Part shown: positions 38,277 through 52,549 of the stretch, one piece after another | Position numbering within the stretch: position 1 is the first letter of the stretch | Layout: each line of letters opens with the position of its first letter | Origin: Lathyrus oleraceus | Taxonomy: Eukaryota > Streptophyta > Magnoliopsida > Fabales > Fabaceae | Assembly (NCBI RefSeq): GCF_024323335.1 | Contig: NC_066585.1 | Coordinates: 538,347,769 to 538,411,768, forward strand | Reading direction: 5' to 3' | Length of the DNA: 64,000 nt | The notes under the pieces: generated by a model | The model's database searches: none | Seen by the model: only the letters and a program-made list of their open reading frames with translations | What the model was told of the DNA's origin: nothing | Translations under genes and position numbers: made by a program

Positions 38277-41200
38277 TGTATACGGCATATTCACATTGTA
38301 TTATGGTATATTATGTGTAAATAAATTCAATATTTTTCTTCTCCATCACCAAATTTTGGTTTCTTCATCACTAAGTAACAAAGTTGAAGGACTATAAATT
38401 AATGATTCACATTATATATAAGTGGTTAATAAGTGAAATTACATAATAAAACTCAATAATATTTGTATTCGCCATATTCACATTGAATTATGGTATATTA
38501 TATGTATAAAAAAACTCAATATTTTTCTTCTCCATCACCAAATTTTAGGTTTCTTCATCACTAAGAAACAAAGTTAAAAAACTATAAATGAATGATTCAT
38601 ATTATATATAAATGGGTAACAACTGAAACTACATAATCAAGATCAATATTATTTGTATTCGGCATATTCACATTGTATTATGGTATATTATATATAAATA
38701 AATTCTATAATTTCTTCTCCATCACAAATTTTATGTTTCTTCATCACTAAGTAACAAATTTAAAGGATTATAGATTAATGATTCATATTATATATAACCG
38801 GTTAATAACTGAAATTACGCAATAAAGCTCAATTATAATTGTATTTGTCATATTCACACTGTATTATGGTATATTATATGTAAAAAATATTAATATTTTC
38901 TTCTCCATCACCAAATTTTAGGTTTCGTCATCACTAAGAAACAAAGTGAAATAAATATAAATGAATGATTCATATTATATATAATGGGTAAAAACTTAAA
39001 TTACATAATCAAGATCAATATTATTTGTATTCGGCATATTCACATTGTATTATGGTATATAATATGTAAATAAATTCAATAATTTTCTTCTCCATCACAA
39101 AATTTTAGGTTTCTTTATCCCTAAGTAACAAAGTTAAAGTACTATAAATTATTGATTCATATTATATATAAATGGTTAATAAGTGAAATTACATAATAAA
39201 ACTCAATTTTATTTGTATTCGTCATAGTCACGTTGTATTATGGTACATTATATGTAAAAAAATAAATATTTTTCTTCACGATCACCAAATTTTAGGTTTC
39301 TTCTTCACTAAGCAACAAAGTGAAAAAACTATAAATGAATGATTCATATTATATATAAAGGTGTAACAAGTAAAATTACATAATCAAGATCAATATTATT
39401 TGTATTCGGCATATTCACATTGTATTATGGTATATTATACGTAAATAAATTGAATAATTTTCTTCTCCATCACCAAATTTTAGGTTTCTTCATCACCAGG
39501 TAACAAAATTAAAGGACTATAAATTAATGATTCATATTATATATAAATGGTTAATAAGTGAAATTACGTAATAAAGCTCAATATTATTTATATTCATCAT
39601 ATTCACATTGTATTATGGTATATTGTATGTAAAAAACAAATTTAATATTTTTCCTCCATCACCAAATTTTAGATTTCTTCATCACTAAGCAACAAAGTGA
39701 AAAAAATTATAAATGAATGATTCATATTATACATAAATGGGTAACAAGTGAATTTACATAATCAAGATCAACATTATTTGTATACGGCATATTCACATTT
39801 ATTATGGTATATTATGTGTAAATAAATTCAATATTTTTCTTCTCCATCACCAAATTTTGGGTTTCTTCATCACTAAGTAACAAAGTTGAAGGACTATAAA
39901 TTAATGATTCACATAATATATAAGTGGTTAATAAGTGAAATTACATAATAAAACTCAATATTATTTGTATTCGCCATATTCACATTGAATTATGGTATAT
40001 TATATGTATAAAAAACTCAATATTTTTCTTCTCCATCACCAAATTTTAGGTTTCTTCATCACTAAGAAACAAAGTTAAAAAACTATAAATGAATGATTCA
40101 TATTATATATAAATGGGTAACAACTGAAACTACATAATCAAGATCAATATTATTTGTATTCGGCATATTCACATTGTATTATGGTATATTATATATAAAT
40201 AAATTCTATAATTTCTTCTCCATCGCCAAATTTTATGTTTCTTCATCACTAAGTAACAAATTTAAAGGATTATAGATTAATGATTCATATTATATATAAC
40301 CCGTTAATAACTGAAATTACGCAATAAAGCTCAATTATAATTGTATTTGTCATATTCACACTGTATTATGGTATATTATATGTAAAAAATATTGATATTT
40401 TCTTCCCCATCACCAAATTTTAGGTTTCTTCATCACTAAGAAACAAAGTGAAATAAATAAAAATGAATGATTCATATTATATATAAATGGGTAAAAACTT
40501 AGATTACATAATCAATATCAATATTATTTGTATTCGGCATATTCACATTGTATTATGGTATATAATATATAAATAAACTCAATAATTTTCTTCTCCATCA
40601 CGAAATTTTAGGTTTCTTCATCCCTAAGTAACAAAGTTAAAGTACTATAAATTATTGATTCATATGATATATAAATGGTTAATAAGTGAAATTACATAAT
40701 AAAACTCAATTTTATTTGTATTCGTCATAGTCACGTTGTATTATGGTACATTATATGTAAAAAAAAAAATATTTTTCTTCACGATCACCAAATTTTAGGT
40801 TTCTTCATCACTAAGCAACAAAGTGAAAAAACTATAAATGAATGATTCATATTATATATAAAGGTGTAACAAGTAAAATTACATAATCAAGATCAATATT
40901 ATTTGTATTCGGCATATTCACATTGTATTATGGTATATTATACGTAAATAAATTGAATAATTTTCTTCTCCATCACCAAATTTTAGGTTTCTTCATCACC
41001 AGGTAACAAAATTAAAGGACTATAAATTAATGATTCATATTATATATAAATGGTTAATAAGTGAAATTACGTAATAAAGCTCAATATTATTTGTATTCAT
41101 CATATTCACATTGTATTATGGTATATTATATGTAAAAAACAAATTTAATATTTTTTCTCCATCACCAAATTTTAGATTTCTTCATCACTAAGCAACAAAG

Positions 41201-41280
41201 TGAAAAAAACTATAAATGAATGATTCATATTATATATAAATGGGTAACAAGTGAATTTACATAATCAAGATCAACATTAT

Positions 41281-43531
41281 TTGTATACGGCATATTCACA
41301 TTGTATTATGGTATATTATGTGTAAATAAATTCAATATTTTTCTTCTCCATCACCAAATTTTGGGTTTCTTCATCACTAAGTAACAAAGTTGAAGGACTA
41401 TAAATTAATGATTCACATTATATATAAATGGTTAATAAGTGAAATTACATAATAAAACTCAATTTTATTTGTATTCGTCATAGTCACGTTGTATTATGGT
41501 ACATTATATGTAAAAAGAAAAAATATTTTTCTTCACGATCACCAAATTTTAGGTTTCTTCATCACTAAGCAACAAAGTGAAAAAACTATAAATGAATGAT
41601 TCATTTTATAGATAAAGGTGTAATAAGTAAAATTACATAATCAAGATCAATATTATTTGTATTCGGCATATTCACATTGTATTATGGTATATTATACGGA
41701 AATAAATTTAATAATTTTCTTCTCCATCACCAAATTTTAGGTTTCTTCATCACCACGTAACAAAATTAAAGGACTATAAATTAATGATTCATATTATATA
41801 TAAATGGTTAATAAATGAAATTACGTAATAAAGCTCAATATTATTTGTATTCATCATATTCACATTGTATTATGGTATATTATATGTAAAAAAAAAAATA
41901 TTTTTTTCTCCATCACCAAATTTTAGGTTTCTTCATCACTAAGTAACAAAATGAAAAAAACTATAAATGAATGATTCATATTATATATAAATGGGTAACA
42001 AGTGAATTACATAATCAAGATCAACATTATTTGTATACGGCATATTCACATTGTATTATGGTATATTATGAGTAAATAAATTCAATATTTTTCTTCTCCA
42101 TCACCAAATTTTGGGTTTCTTCATCACTAAGTAACAAAGTTGAAGGACTATAAATTAATGATTCAGATTATATATAAATGGTTAATAAGTGAAATTACAT
42201 AATAAAACTCAATATTATTTGTATTCGCCATATTCACATTGAATTATGGTATATTATATGTATAAAAAAACTCAATATTTTTCTTCTCCATCACCAAATT
42301 TTAGGTTTCTTCATCACTAAGAAACAAAGTTAAAAAACTATAAATGAATGATTCATATTATATATAAATGGGTAACAACTGAAACTACATAATCAAGATC
42401 AATATTATTTGTATTCGGCATATTCACATTGTATTATGGTATATTATATATAAATAAATTCTATAATTTCTTCTCCATCGCCAAATTTATGTTTCTTCAT
42501 CACTAAGTAACAAATTTAAAGGATTATAGATTAATGATTCATATTATATATAACCGGTTAATAACTGAAATTACGCAATAAAGCTCAATTATAATTGTAT
42601 TTGTCATATTCACACTGTATTATGGTATATTATATGTAAAAAATATTAATATTTTCTTCCCCATCACCAATTTTAGGTTTCGTCATCACTAAGAAACAAA
42701 GTGAAATAAATATAAATGAATGATTCATATTATATATAAATGGGTAAAAACTTAAATTACATAATCAAGATCAATATTATTTGTATTTGGCATATTCACA
42801 TTGTATTATGGTATATAATATGTAAATAAATTCAATAATTTTCTTCTCCATCACGAAATTTTAGGTTTCTTCATCCCTAAGTAACAAAGTTAAAGTACTA
42901 TAAATTATTGATTCATATTATATATAAATGGTTAATAAGTGAAATTACATAATAAAACTCAATTTTATTTGTATTCGTCATAGTCACGTTGTATTATGGT
43001 ACATTATATGTAAAAAAATAAATATTTTTCTTCACGATCACCAAATTTTAGGTTTCTTCATCACTAAGCAACAAAGTGAAAAAACTATAAATGAATGATT
43101 CATATTATATATAAAGGTGTAACAAGTAAAATTACATAATCAAGATCAATATTATTTGTATTCGGCATATTCACATTGTATTATGGTATATTATACGTAA
43201 ATAAATTGAATAATTTTCTTCTCCATCACCAAATTTTAGGTTTCTTCATCACCAGGTAACAAAATTAAAGGACTATAAATTAATGATTCATATTATATAT
43301 AAATGGTTAATAAGTGAAATTACGTAATAAAGCTCAATATTATTTGTATTCATCATATTCACATTGTATTATGGTATATTATATGTAAAAAACAAATTTA
43401 ATATTTTTCTCCATCACCAAATTTTAGATTTCTTCATCACTAAGCAACAAAGTGAAAAAAACTATAAATGAATGATTCATATTATATATAAATGGGTAAC
43501 AAGTGAATTTACATAATCAAGATCAACATTA
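41281..43531. repeat. 12-mer HOR: A-F-G-H plus A*-B-C-D-E-F-G-H
   Basis: A tetramer lacking B to E (41281-42030) followed by a full 8-mer (42031-43531). The A opening the 8-mer has the private variant TATGAGTAAAT instead of TATGTGTAAAT, and GATTCAGATTAT instead of GATTCACATTAT. The tetramer carries TACGGAAATAAA in G and a CACCACG variant. Confidence 0.85.
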
Positions 43532-45418
43532 TTTGTATACGGCATATTCACATTGTATTATGGTATATTATGTGTAAATAAATTCAATATTTTTCTTCTC
43601 CATCACCAAATTTTGGGTTTCTTCATCACTAAGTAACAAAGTTGAAGGACTATAAATTAATGATTCACATTATATATAAATGGTTAATAAGTGAAATTAC
43701 ATAATAAAACTCAATTTTATTTGTATTCGTCATAGTCACGTTGTATTATGGTACATTATATGTAAAAAAAAAAAATATTCTTCTTCACGATCACCAAATT
43801 TTAGGTTTCTTCATCACTAAGCAACAAAGTGAAAAAACTATAAATGAATGATTCATTTTATATATAAAGGGTGTAACAAGTAAAATTACATAATCAAGAT
43901 CAATATTATTTGTATTCGGCATATTCACATTGTATTATGGTATATTATACGGAAATAAATTGAATAATTTTCTTCTCCATCACCAAATTTTAGGTTTCTT
44001 CATCACCACGTAACAAAATTAAAGGACTATAAATTAATGATTCATATTATATATAAATGGTTAATAAATGAAATTACGTAATAAAGCTTCTTATTATTTG
44101 TATTCATCATATTCACATTGTATTATGGTATATTATATGTAAAAAAAAATAATATTTTTTTCTCCATCACCAAATTTTAGGTTTCTTCATCACTAAGTAA
44201 CAAAATGAAAAAAACTATAAATGAATGATTCATATTATATATAAATGGGTAACAAGTGAATTTACATAATCAAGATCAACATTATTTATATACGGCATAT
44301 TCACATTGTATTATGGTATATTATGAGTAAATAAATTCAATATTTTTCTTCTCCATCACCAAATTTTGGGTTTCTTCATCACTAAGTAACAAAGTTGAAG
44401 GACTATAAATTAATGATTTAGATTATATATAAATGGTTAATAAGTGAAATTACATAATAAAACTCAATATTATTTGTATTCGCCATATTCATATTGAATT
44501 ATGGTATATTATATGTATAAAAAAAGTCAATATTTTTCTTCTCCATCACCAAATTTTAGGTTTCTTCATCACTAAGAAACAAAGTTAAAAAACTATAAAT
44601 GAATGATTCATATTATATATAAATGGGTAACAACTGAAACTACATAATCAAGATCAATATTATTTGTATTCGGCATATTCACATTGTATTATGGCATATA
44701 ATATGTAAATAAATTCAATAATTTTCTTCTCCATCACGAAATTTTAGGTTTCTTCATCCCTAAGTAACAAAGTTAAAGTACTATAAATTATTGATTCATA
44801 TTATATATAAATGGTTAATAAGTGAAATTACATAATAAAACTCAATTTTATTTGTATTCGTCATAGTCACGTTGTATTATGGTACATTATATGTAAAAAA
44901 AATAAATATTTTTCTTCACGATCACCAAATTTTAGGTTTCTTCATCACTAAGCAACAAAGTGAAAAAACTATAAATGAATGATTCATATTATATATAAAG
45001 GTGTAACAAGTAAAATTACATAATCAAGATCAATATTATTTGTATTCGGCATATTCACATTGTATTATGGTATATTATACGTAAATAAATTGAATAATTT
45101 TCTTCTCCATCACCAAATTTTAGGTTTCTTCATCACCAGTAACAAAATTAAAGGACTATAAATTAATGATTCATATTATATATAAATGGTTAATAAGTGA
45201 AATTACGTAATAAAGCTCAATATTATTTGTATTCATCATATTCACATTGTATTATGGTATATTATATGTAAAAACAAATTTAATATTTTTTTCTCCATCA
45301 CCAAATTTTAGATTTCTTCATCACTAAGCAACAAAGTGAAAAAAACTATAAATGAATGATTCATATTATATATAAATGGGTAACAGGTGAATTTACATAA
45401 TCAAGATCAACATTATTT
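43532..45418. repeat. 10-mer HOR: A-F-G-H plus A*-B-E-F-G-H
   Basis: Tetramer 43532-44285 with the same private variants, followed by a unit with the A* variant in which B passes into an E-type monomer (44640-44705), so C and D are lost by exchange between C and E. Total is ten monomers. Confidence 0.82.
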
Positions 45419-47675
45419 GTATACGGCATATTCACATTGTATTATGGTATATTATGTGTAAATAAATTCAATATTTTTCTTCTCCATCACCAAATTTTGG
45501 GTTTCTTCATCACTAAGTAACAAAGTTGAAGGACTATAAATTAATGATTCACATTATATATAAATGGTTAATAAGTGAAATTACCTAATAAAACTCAATT
45601 TTATTTGTATTCGTCATAGTCACGTTGTATTGTGGTACATTATATGTAAAAAAAATAAATATTTTTCTTCACGATCACCAAATTTTAGGTTTCTTCATCA
45701 CTAAGCAACAAAGTGAAAAAACTATAAATGAATGATTCATTTTATATATAAAGGTGTAACAAGTAAAATTACATAATCAAGATCAATATTATTTGTATTC
45801 GGCATATTCACATTGTATTATGGTATATTATACGGAAATAAATTGAATAATTTTCTTCTCCATCACCAAATTTTAGGTTTCTTCATCACCCCGTAACAAA
45901 ATTAAAGGACTATAAATTAATGATTCATATTATATATAAATGGTTAATAAATGAAATTACGTAATAAAGCTCCTTATTATTTGTATTCATCATATTCACA
46001 TTGTATTATGGTTTATTATATGTAAAAAAAAATAATATTTTTTTCTCCATCACCAAATTTTAGGTTTCTTCATCACTAAGTAACAAAATGAAAAAAACTA
46101 TAAATGAATGATTCATATTATATATAAATGGGTAACAAGTGAATTTACATAATCAAGATCAACATTATTTGTATACGGCATATTCACATTGTATTATGGT
46201 ATATTATGAGTAAATAAATTCAATATTTTTCTTCTCCATCACCAAATTTTGGGTTTCTTCATCACTAAGTAACAAAGTTGAAGGACTATAAATTAATGAT
46301 TCAGATTATATATAAATGGTTAATAAGTGAAATTACATAATAAAACTCAATATTATTTGTATTCGCCATATTCACATTGAATTATGGTATATTATATGTA
46401 TAAAAAAACTCAATATTTTTCTTCTCCATCACCAAATTTTAGGTTTCTTCATCACTAAGAAACAAAGTTAAAAAACTATAAATGAATGATTCATATTATA
46501 TATAAATGGGTAACAACTGAAACTACATAATCAAGATCAATATTATTTGTATTCGGCATATTCACATTGTATTATGGTATATTATATATAAATAAATTCT
46601 ATAATTTCTTCTCCATCGCCAAATTTTATGTTTCTTCATCACTAAGTAACAAATTTAAAGGATTATAGATTAATGATTCATATTATATATAACCGGTTAA
46701 TAACTGAAATTACGCAATAAAGCTCAATTATAATTGTATTTGTCATATTCACACTGTATTATGGTATATTATATGTAAAAAATATTAATATTTTCTTCCC
46801 ATCACCAATTTTAGGTTTCGTCATCACTAAGAAACAAAGTGAAATAAATATAAATGAATGATTCATATTATATATAAATGGGTAAAAACTTAAATTACAT
46901 AATCAAGATCAATATTATTTGTATTTGGCATATTCACATTGTATTATGGTATATAATATGTAAATAAATTCAATAATTTTCTTCTCCATCACGAAATTTT
47001 AGGTTTCTTCATCCCTAAGTAACAAAGTTAAAGTACTATAAATTATTGATTCATATTATATATAAATGGTTAATAAGTGAAATTACATAATAAAACTCAA
47101 TTTTATTTGTATTCGTCATAGTCACGTTGTATTATGGTACATTATATGTAAAAAAAATAAATATTTTTCTTCACGATCACCAAATTTTAGGTTTCTTCAT
47201 CACTAAGCAACAAAGTGAAAAAACTATAAATGAATGATTCATATTATATATAAAGGTGTAACAAGTAAAATTACATAATCAAGATCAATATTATTTGTAT
47301 TCGGCATATTCACATTGTATTATGGTATATTATACGTAAATAAATTGAATAATTTTCTTCTCCATCACCAAATTTTAGGTTTCTTCATCACCAGGTAACA
47401 AAATTAAAGGACTATAAATTAATGATTCATATTATATATAAATGGTTAATAAGTGAAATTACGTAATAAAGCTCAATATTATTTGTATTCATCATATTCA
47501 CATTGTATTATGGTATATTATATGTAAAAAACAAATTTAATATTTTTTTCTCCATCACCAAATTTTAGATTTCTTCATCACTAAGCAACAAAGTGAAAAA
47601 AACTATAAATGAATGATTCATATTATATATAAATGGGTAACAGGTGAATTTACATAATCAAGATCAACATTATTT
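45419..47675. repeat. 12-mer HOR: A-F-G-H plus A*-B-C-D-E-F-G-H
   Basis: Tetramer 45419-46169 and 8-mer 46170-47675, with the same linked variants as 41281-43531. Length 2,257 bp. Confidence 0.85.
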
Positions 47676-48795
47676 GTATACGGCATATTCACATTGTATT
47701 ATGGTATATTATGTGTAAATAAATTCAATATTTTTCTTCTCCATCACCAAATTTTGGGTTTCTTCATCACTAAGTAACAAAGTTGAAGGACTATAAATTA
47801 ATGATTCACATTATATATAAATGGTTAATAAGTGAAATTACATAATAAAACTCAATTTTATTTGTATTCGTCATAGTCACGTTGTATTGTGGTACATTAT
47901 ATGTAAAAAAAAAAATATTCTTCTTCACGATCACCAAATTTTAGGTTTCTTCATCACTAAGCAACAAAGTGAAAAAACTATAAATGAATGATTCATTTTA
48001 TATAAAGGGTAACAAGTAAAATTACATAATCAAGATCAATATTATTTGTATTCGGCATATTCACATTGTATTATGGTATATTATACGGAAATAAATTGAA
48101 TAATTTTCTTCTCCATCACCAAATTTTAGGTTTCTTCATCACCACGTAACAAAATTAAAGGACTATAAATTAATGATTCATATTATATATAAATGGTTAA
48201 TAAGTGAAATTACATAATAAAACTCAATTTTATTTGTATTCGTCATAGTCACATTGTATTATGGTATATTATATGTAAAAAAAATAAATATTTTTCTTCA
48301 CATCACCAAATTTTAGGTTTCTTCATCACTAAGCAACAAAGTGAAAAAACTATAAATGAATGATTCATATTATATATAAAGGGTAACAAGTAAAATTACA
48401 TAATCAAGATCAATATTATTTGTATTCGGCATATTCACATTGTATTATGGTATATTATACGTAAATAAATTGAATAATTTTCTTCTCCATCACCAAATTT
48501 TAGGTTTCTTCATCACCAGGTAACAAAATTAAAGGACTATAAATTAATGATTCATATTATATATAAATGGTTAATAAGTGAAATTACATAATAAAGCTCA
48601 ATATTATTTGTATTCATCATATTCACATTGTATTATGGTATATTATATGTAAAAAAAATTAATATTTTTTTCTCCATCACCAAATTTTAGGTTTCTTCAT
48701 CACTAAGCAACAAAGTGAAAAAAACTATAAATGAATGATTCATATTATATAAATGGGTAACAGTGAATTTACATAATCAAGATCAACATTATTTG
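47676..48795. repeat. A-F-G-F-G-H hexamer
   Basis: After A, F and G, the G monomer body runs into a second F (CGTCATAGTCAC near 48240), then G and H. An F-G dimer has been duplicated, again adding an even number of monomers. Confidence 0.8.
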
Positions 48796-50295
48796 TATAC
48801 GGCATATTCACATTGTATTATGGTATATTATGTGTAAATAAATTCAATATTTTTCTTCTCCATCACCAAATTTTGGGTTTCTTCATCACTAAGTAACAAA
48901 GTTGAAGGACTATAAATTAATGATTCACATTATATATAAATGGTTAATAAGTGAAATTACCTAATAAAACTCAATTTTATTTGTATTCGTCATAGTCACA
49001 TTGTATTATGGTACATTATATGTAAAAAAAAAAATTTTTCTTCACCATCACCAAATTTTAGGTTTCTTCATCACTAAGCAACAAAGTGAAAAACTATAAA
49101 TGAATGATTCATTTATATATAAAGGTGTAACAAGTGAAATTACATAATCAAGATCAATATTATTTGTATTCGGCATATTCACATTGTATTATGGTATATT
49201 ATACGGAAATAAATTGAATAATTTTCTTCTCCATCACCAAATTTAGGTTTCTTCATCACTAAGTAACAAAATTAAAGGACTATAAATTAATGATTCATAT
49301 TATATATAAATGGTTAATAAATGAAATTACGTAATAAAGCTCCTTATTATTTGTATTCATCATATTCACATTGTATTATGGTTTATTATATGTAAAAAAA
49401 AATAATATTTTTTTCTCCATCACCAAATTTTAGGTTTCTTCATCACTAAGTAACAAAATGAAAAAAACTATAAATGAATGATTCATATTATATATAAATG
49501 GGTAAAAACTTAAATTACATAATCAAGATCAATATTATTTGTATTCGGCATATTCACATTGTATTATGGCATATAATATGTAAATAAATTCAATAATTTT
49601 CTTCTCCATCACGAAATTTTAGGTTTCTTCATCCCTAAGTAACAAAGTTAAAGTACTATAAATTATTGATTCATATTATATATAAATGGTTAATAAGTGA
49701 AATTACATAATAAAACTCAATTTTATTTGTATTCGTCATAGTCACGTTGTATTATGGTACATTATATGTAAAAAAAATAAATATTTTTCTTCACGATCAC
49801 CAAATTTTAGGTTTCTTCATCACTAAGCAACAAAGTGAAAAAACTATAAATGAATGATTCATTTTATATATAAAGGTGTAACAAGTAAAATTACATAATC
49901 AAGATCAATATTATTTGTATTCGGCATATTCACATTGTATTGTGGTATATTATACGTAAATAAATTGAATAATTTTCTTCTCCATCACCAAATTTTAGGT
50001 TTCTTCATCACCAGGTAACAAAATTATAGGACTATAAATTAATGATTCATATTATATATAAATGGTTAATAAGTGAAATTACGTAATAAAGCTCAATATT
50101 ATTTGTATTCATCATATTCACATTGTATTATGGTATATTATATGTAAAAACTAATTTAATATTTTTTCTCCCATCACCAAATTTAAGATTTCTTCATCAC
50201 TAAGCAACAAAGTGAAAAAAAACTATAAATGAATGATTCATATTATATATAAATGGGTAACAAGTGAATTTACATAATCAAGATCAACATTATTT
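48796..50295. repeat. Variant 8-mer A-F-G-H-E-F-G-H
   Basis: The length equals an 8-mer but the content differs. The H monomer near 49380-49500 continues with a D-like tail into E at about 49545, then F-G-H. This looks like a tetramer joined to the second half of an 8-mer by exchange between H and D. Confidence 0.78.
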
Positions 50296-51044
50296 GTATA
50301 CGGCATATTCACATTGTATTATGGTATATTATGTGTAAATAAATTCAATAATTTTCTTCTCCATCACCAAATTTTGGGTTTCTTCATCACTAAGTAACAA
50401 AGTTGAAGGACTATAAATTAATGATTCACATTATATATAAATGGTTAATAAGTGAAATTACATAATAAAACTCAATATTATTTGTATTCGCCATATTCAC
50501 TTTGATTATGGTATATTATATGTATAAAAAAACTCAATTTTTTCTTCGCCATCACCAAATTTTAGGTTTCTTCATCACTAAGAACAAAGTGAAAAAACTA
50601 TAAATGAATGATTCAATTATATATAAATGTGTAACAAGTGAAATTACATAATCAAGATCAATATTATTTGTATTCGGCATATTCACATTGTATTATGGTA
50701 TATTATACGTAAATAAATTGAATAATTTTTTTCTCCATCACCAAATTTTAGGTTTCTTCATCACCACGTAACAAAATTAAAGGACTATAAATTAATGATC
50801 CATATTATATATAAATGGTTAATAAATGAAATTACGTAATAAAGCTCAATATTATTTGTATTCATCATATTTACATTGTATTATGGTATATTATATGTAA
50901 AAAAAATAATATTTTTTTCTCCATCACCAAATTTTAGGTTTCTTCATCACTAAGCGACAAAGTGAAAAAAACTATAAATGAATGATTCATATTATATATA
51001 AATGGGTAACAAGTGAATTTACATAATCAAGATCAACATTATTT
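50296..51044. repeat. A-B-G-H tetramer
   Basis: B (CGCCAT near 50490) passes to G (near 50700) and H (near 50860). Several single-base indels make this tetramer less well conserved than its neighbours. Confidence 0.8.
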
Positions 51045-52549
51045 GTATACGGCATATTCACATTGTATTATGGTATATTATGTGTAAATAAATTCAATAT
51101 TTTTCTTCTCCATCACCAAATTTTGGGTTTCTTCGTCACTAAGTAACAAAGTTGAAGGACTATAAATTAATGATTCACATTATATATAAATGGTTAATAA
51201 GTGAAATGACATAATAAAACTCAATATTATATGTATTCGCCATATTCACATTGAATTATGGTATATTATATGTATAAAAAAACTCAATATTTTTCTTCTC
51301 CATCACCAAATTTTAGGTTTCTTCATCACTAAGAAACAAAGTTAAAAAACTATAAATGAATGATTCATATTATATATAAATGGGTAACAACTGAAACTAC
51401 ATAATCAAGATCAATATTATTTGTATTCGGCATATTCACATTGTATTATGGTATATTATATATAAATAAATTCTATAATTTCTTCTCCATCGCCAAATTT
51501 TATGTTTCTTCATCACTAAGTAACAAATTTAAAGGATTATAGATTAATGATTCATATTATATATAACCGGTTAATAACTGAAATTACGCAATAAAGCTCA
51601 ATTATAATTGTATTTGTCATATTCACACTGTATTATGGTATATTATATGTAAAAAATATTAATATTTTCTTCCCCATCACCAAATTTTAGGTTTCGTCAT
51701 CACTAAGAAACAAAGTGAAATAAATATAAATGAATGATTCATATTATATATAAATGGGTAAAAACTTAAATTACATAATCAAGATCAATATTATTTGTAT
51801 TTGGCATATTCACATTGTATTATGGTATATAATATGTAAATAAATTCAATAATTTTCTTCTCCATCACGAAATTTTAGGTTTCTTCATCCCTAAGTAACA
51901 AAGTTAAAGTACTATAAATTATTGATTCATATTATATATAAATGGTTAATAAGTGAAATTACATAATAAAACTCAATTTTATTTGTATTCGTCATAGTCA
52001 CGTTGTATTATGGTACATTATATGTAAAAAAAATAAATATTTTTCTTCACGATCACCAAATTTTAGGTTTCTTCATCACTAAGCAACAAAGTGAAAAAAC
52101 TATAAATGAATGATTCATATTATATATAAAGGTGTAACAAGTAAAATTACATAATCAAGATCAATATTATTTGTATTCGGCATATTCACATTGTATTGTG
52201 GTATATTATACGTAAATAAATTGAATAATTTTCTTCTCCATCACCAAATTTTAGGTTTCTTCATCACCAGGTAACAAAATTAAAGGACTATAAATTAATG
52301 ATTCATATTATATATAAATGGTTAATAAGTGAAATTACGTAATAAAGCTCAATATTATTTGTATTCATCATATTCACATTGTATTATGGTATATTATATG
52401 TAAAAAACAATTTAATATTTTTTCTCCATCACCAAATTTTAGATTTCTTCATCACTAAGCAACAAAGTGAAAAAAACTATAAATGAATGATTCATATTAT
52501 ATATAAATGGGTAACAAGTGAATTTACATAATCAAGATCAACATTATTT

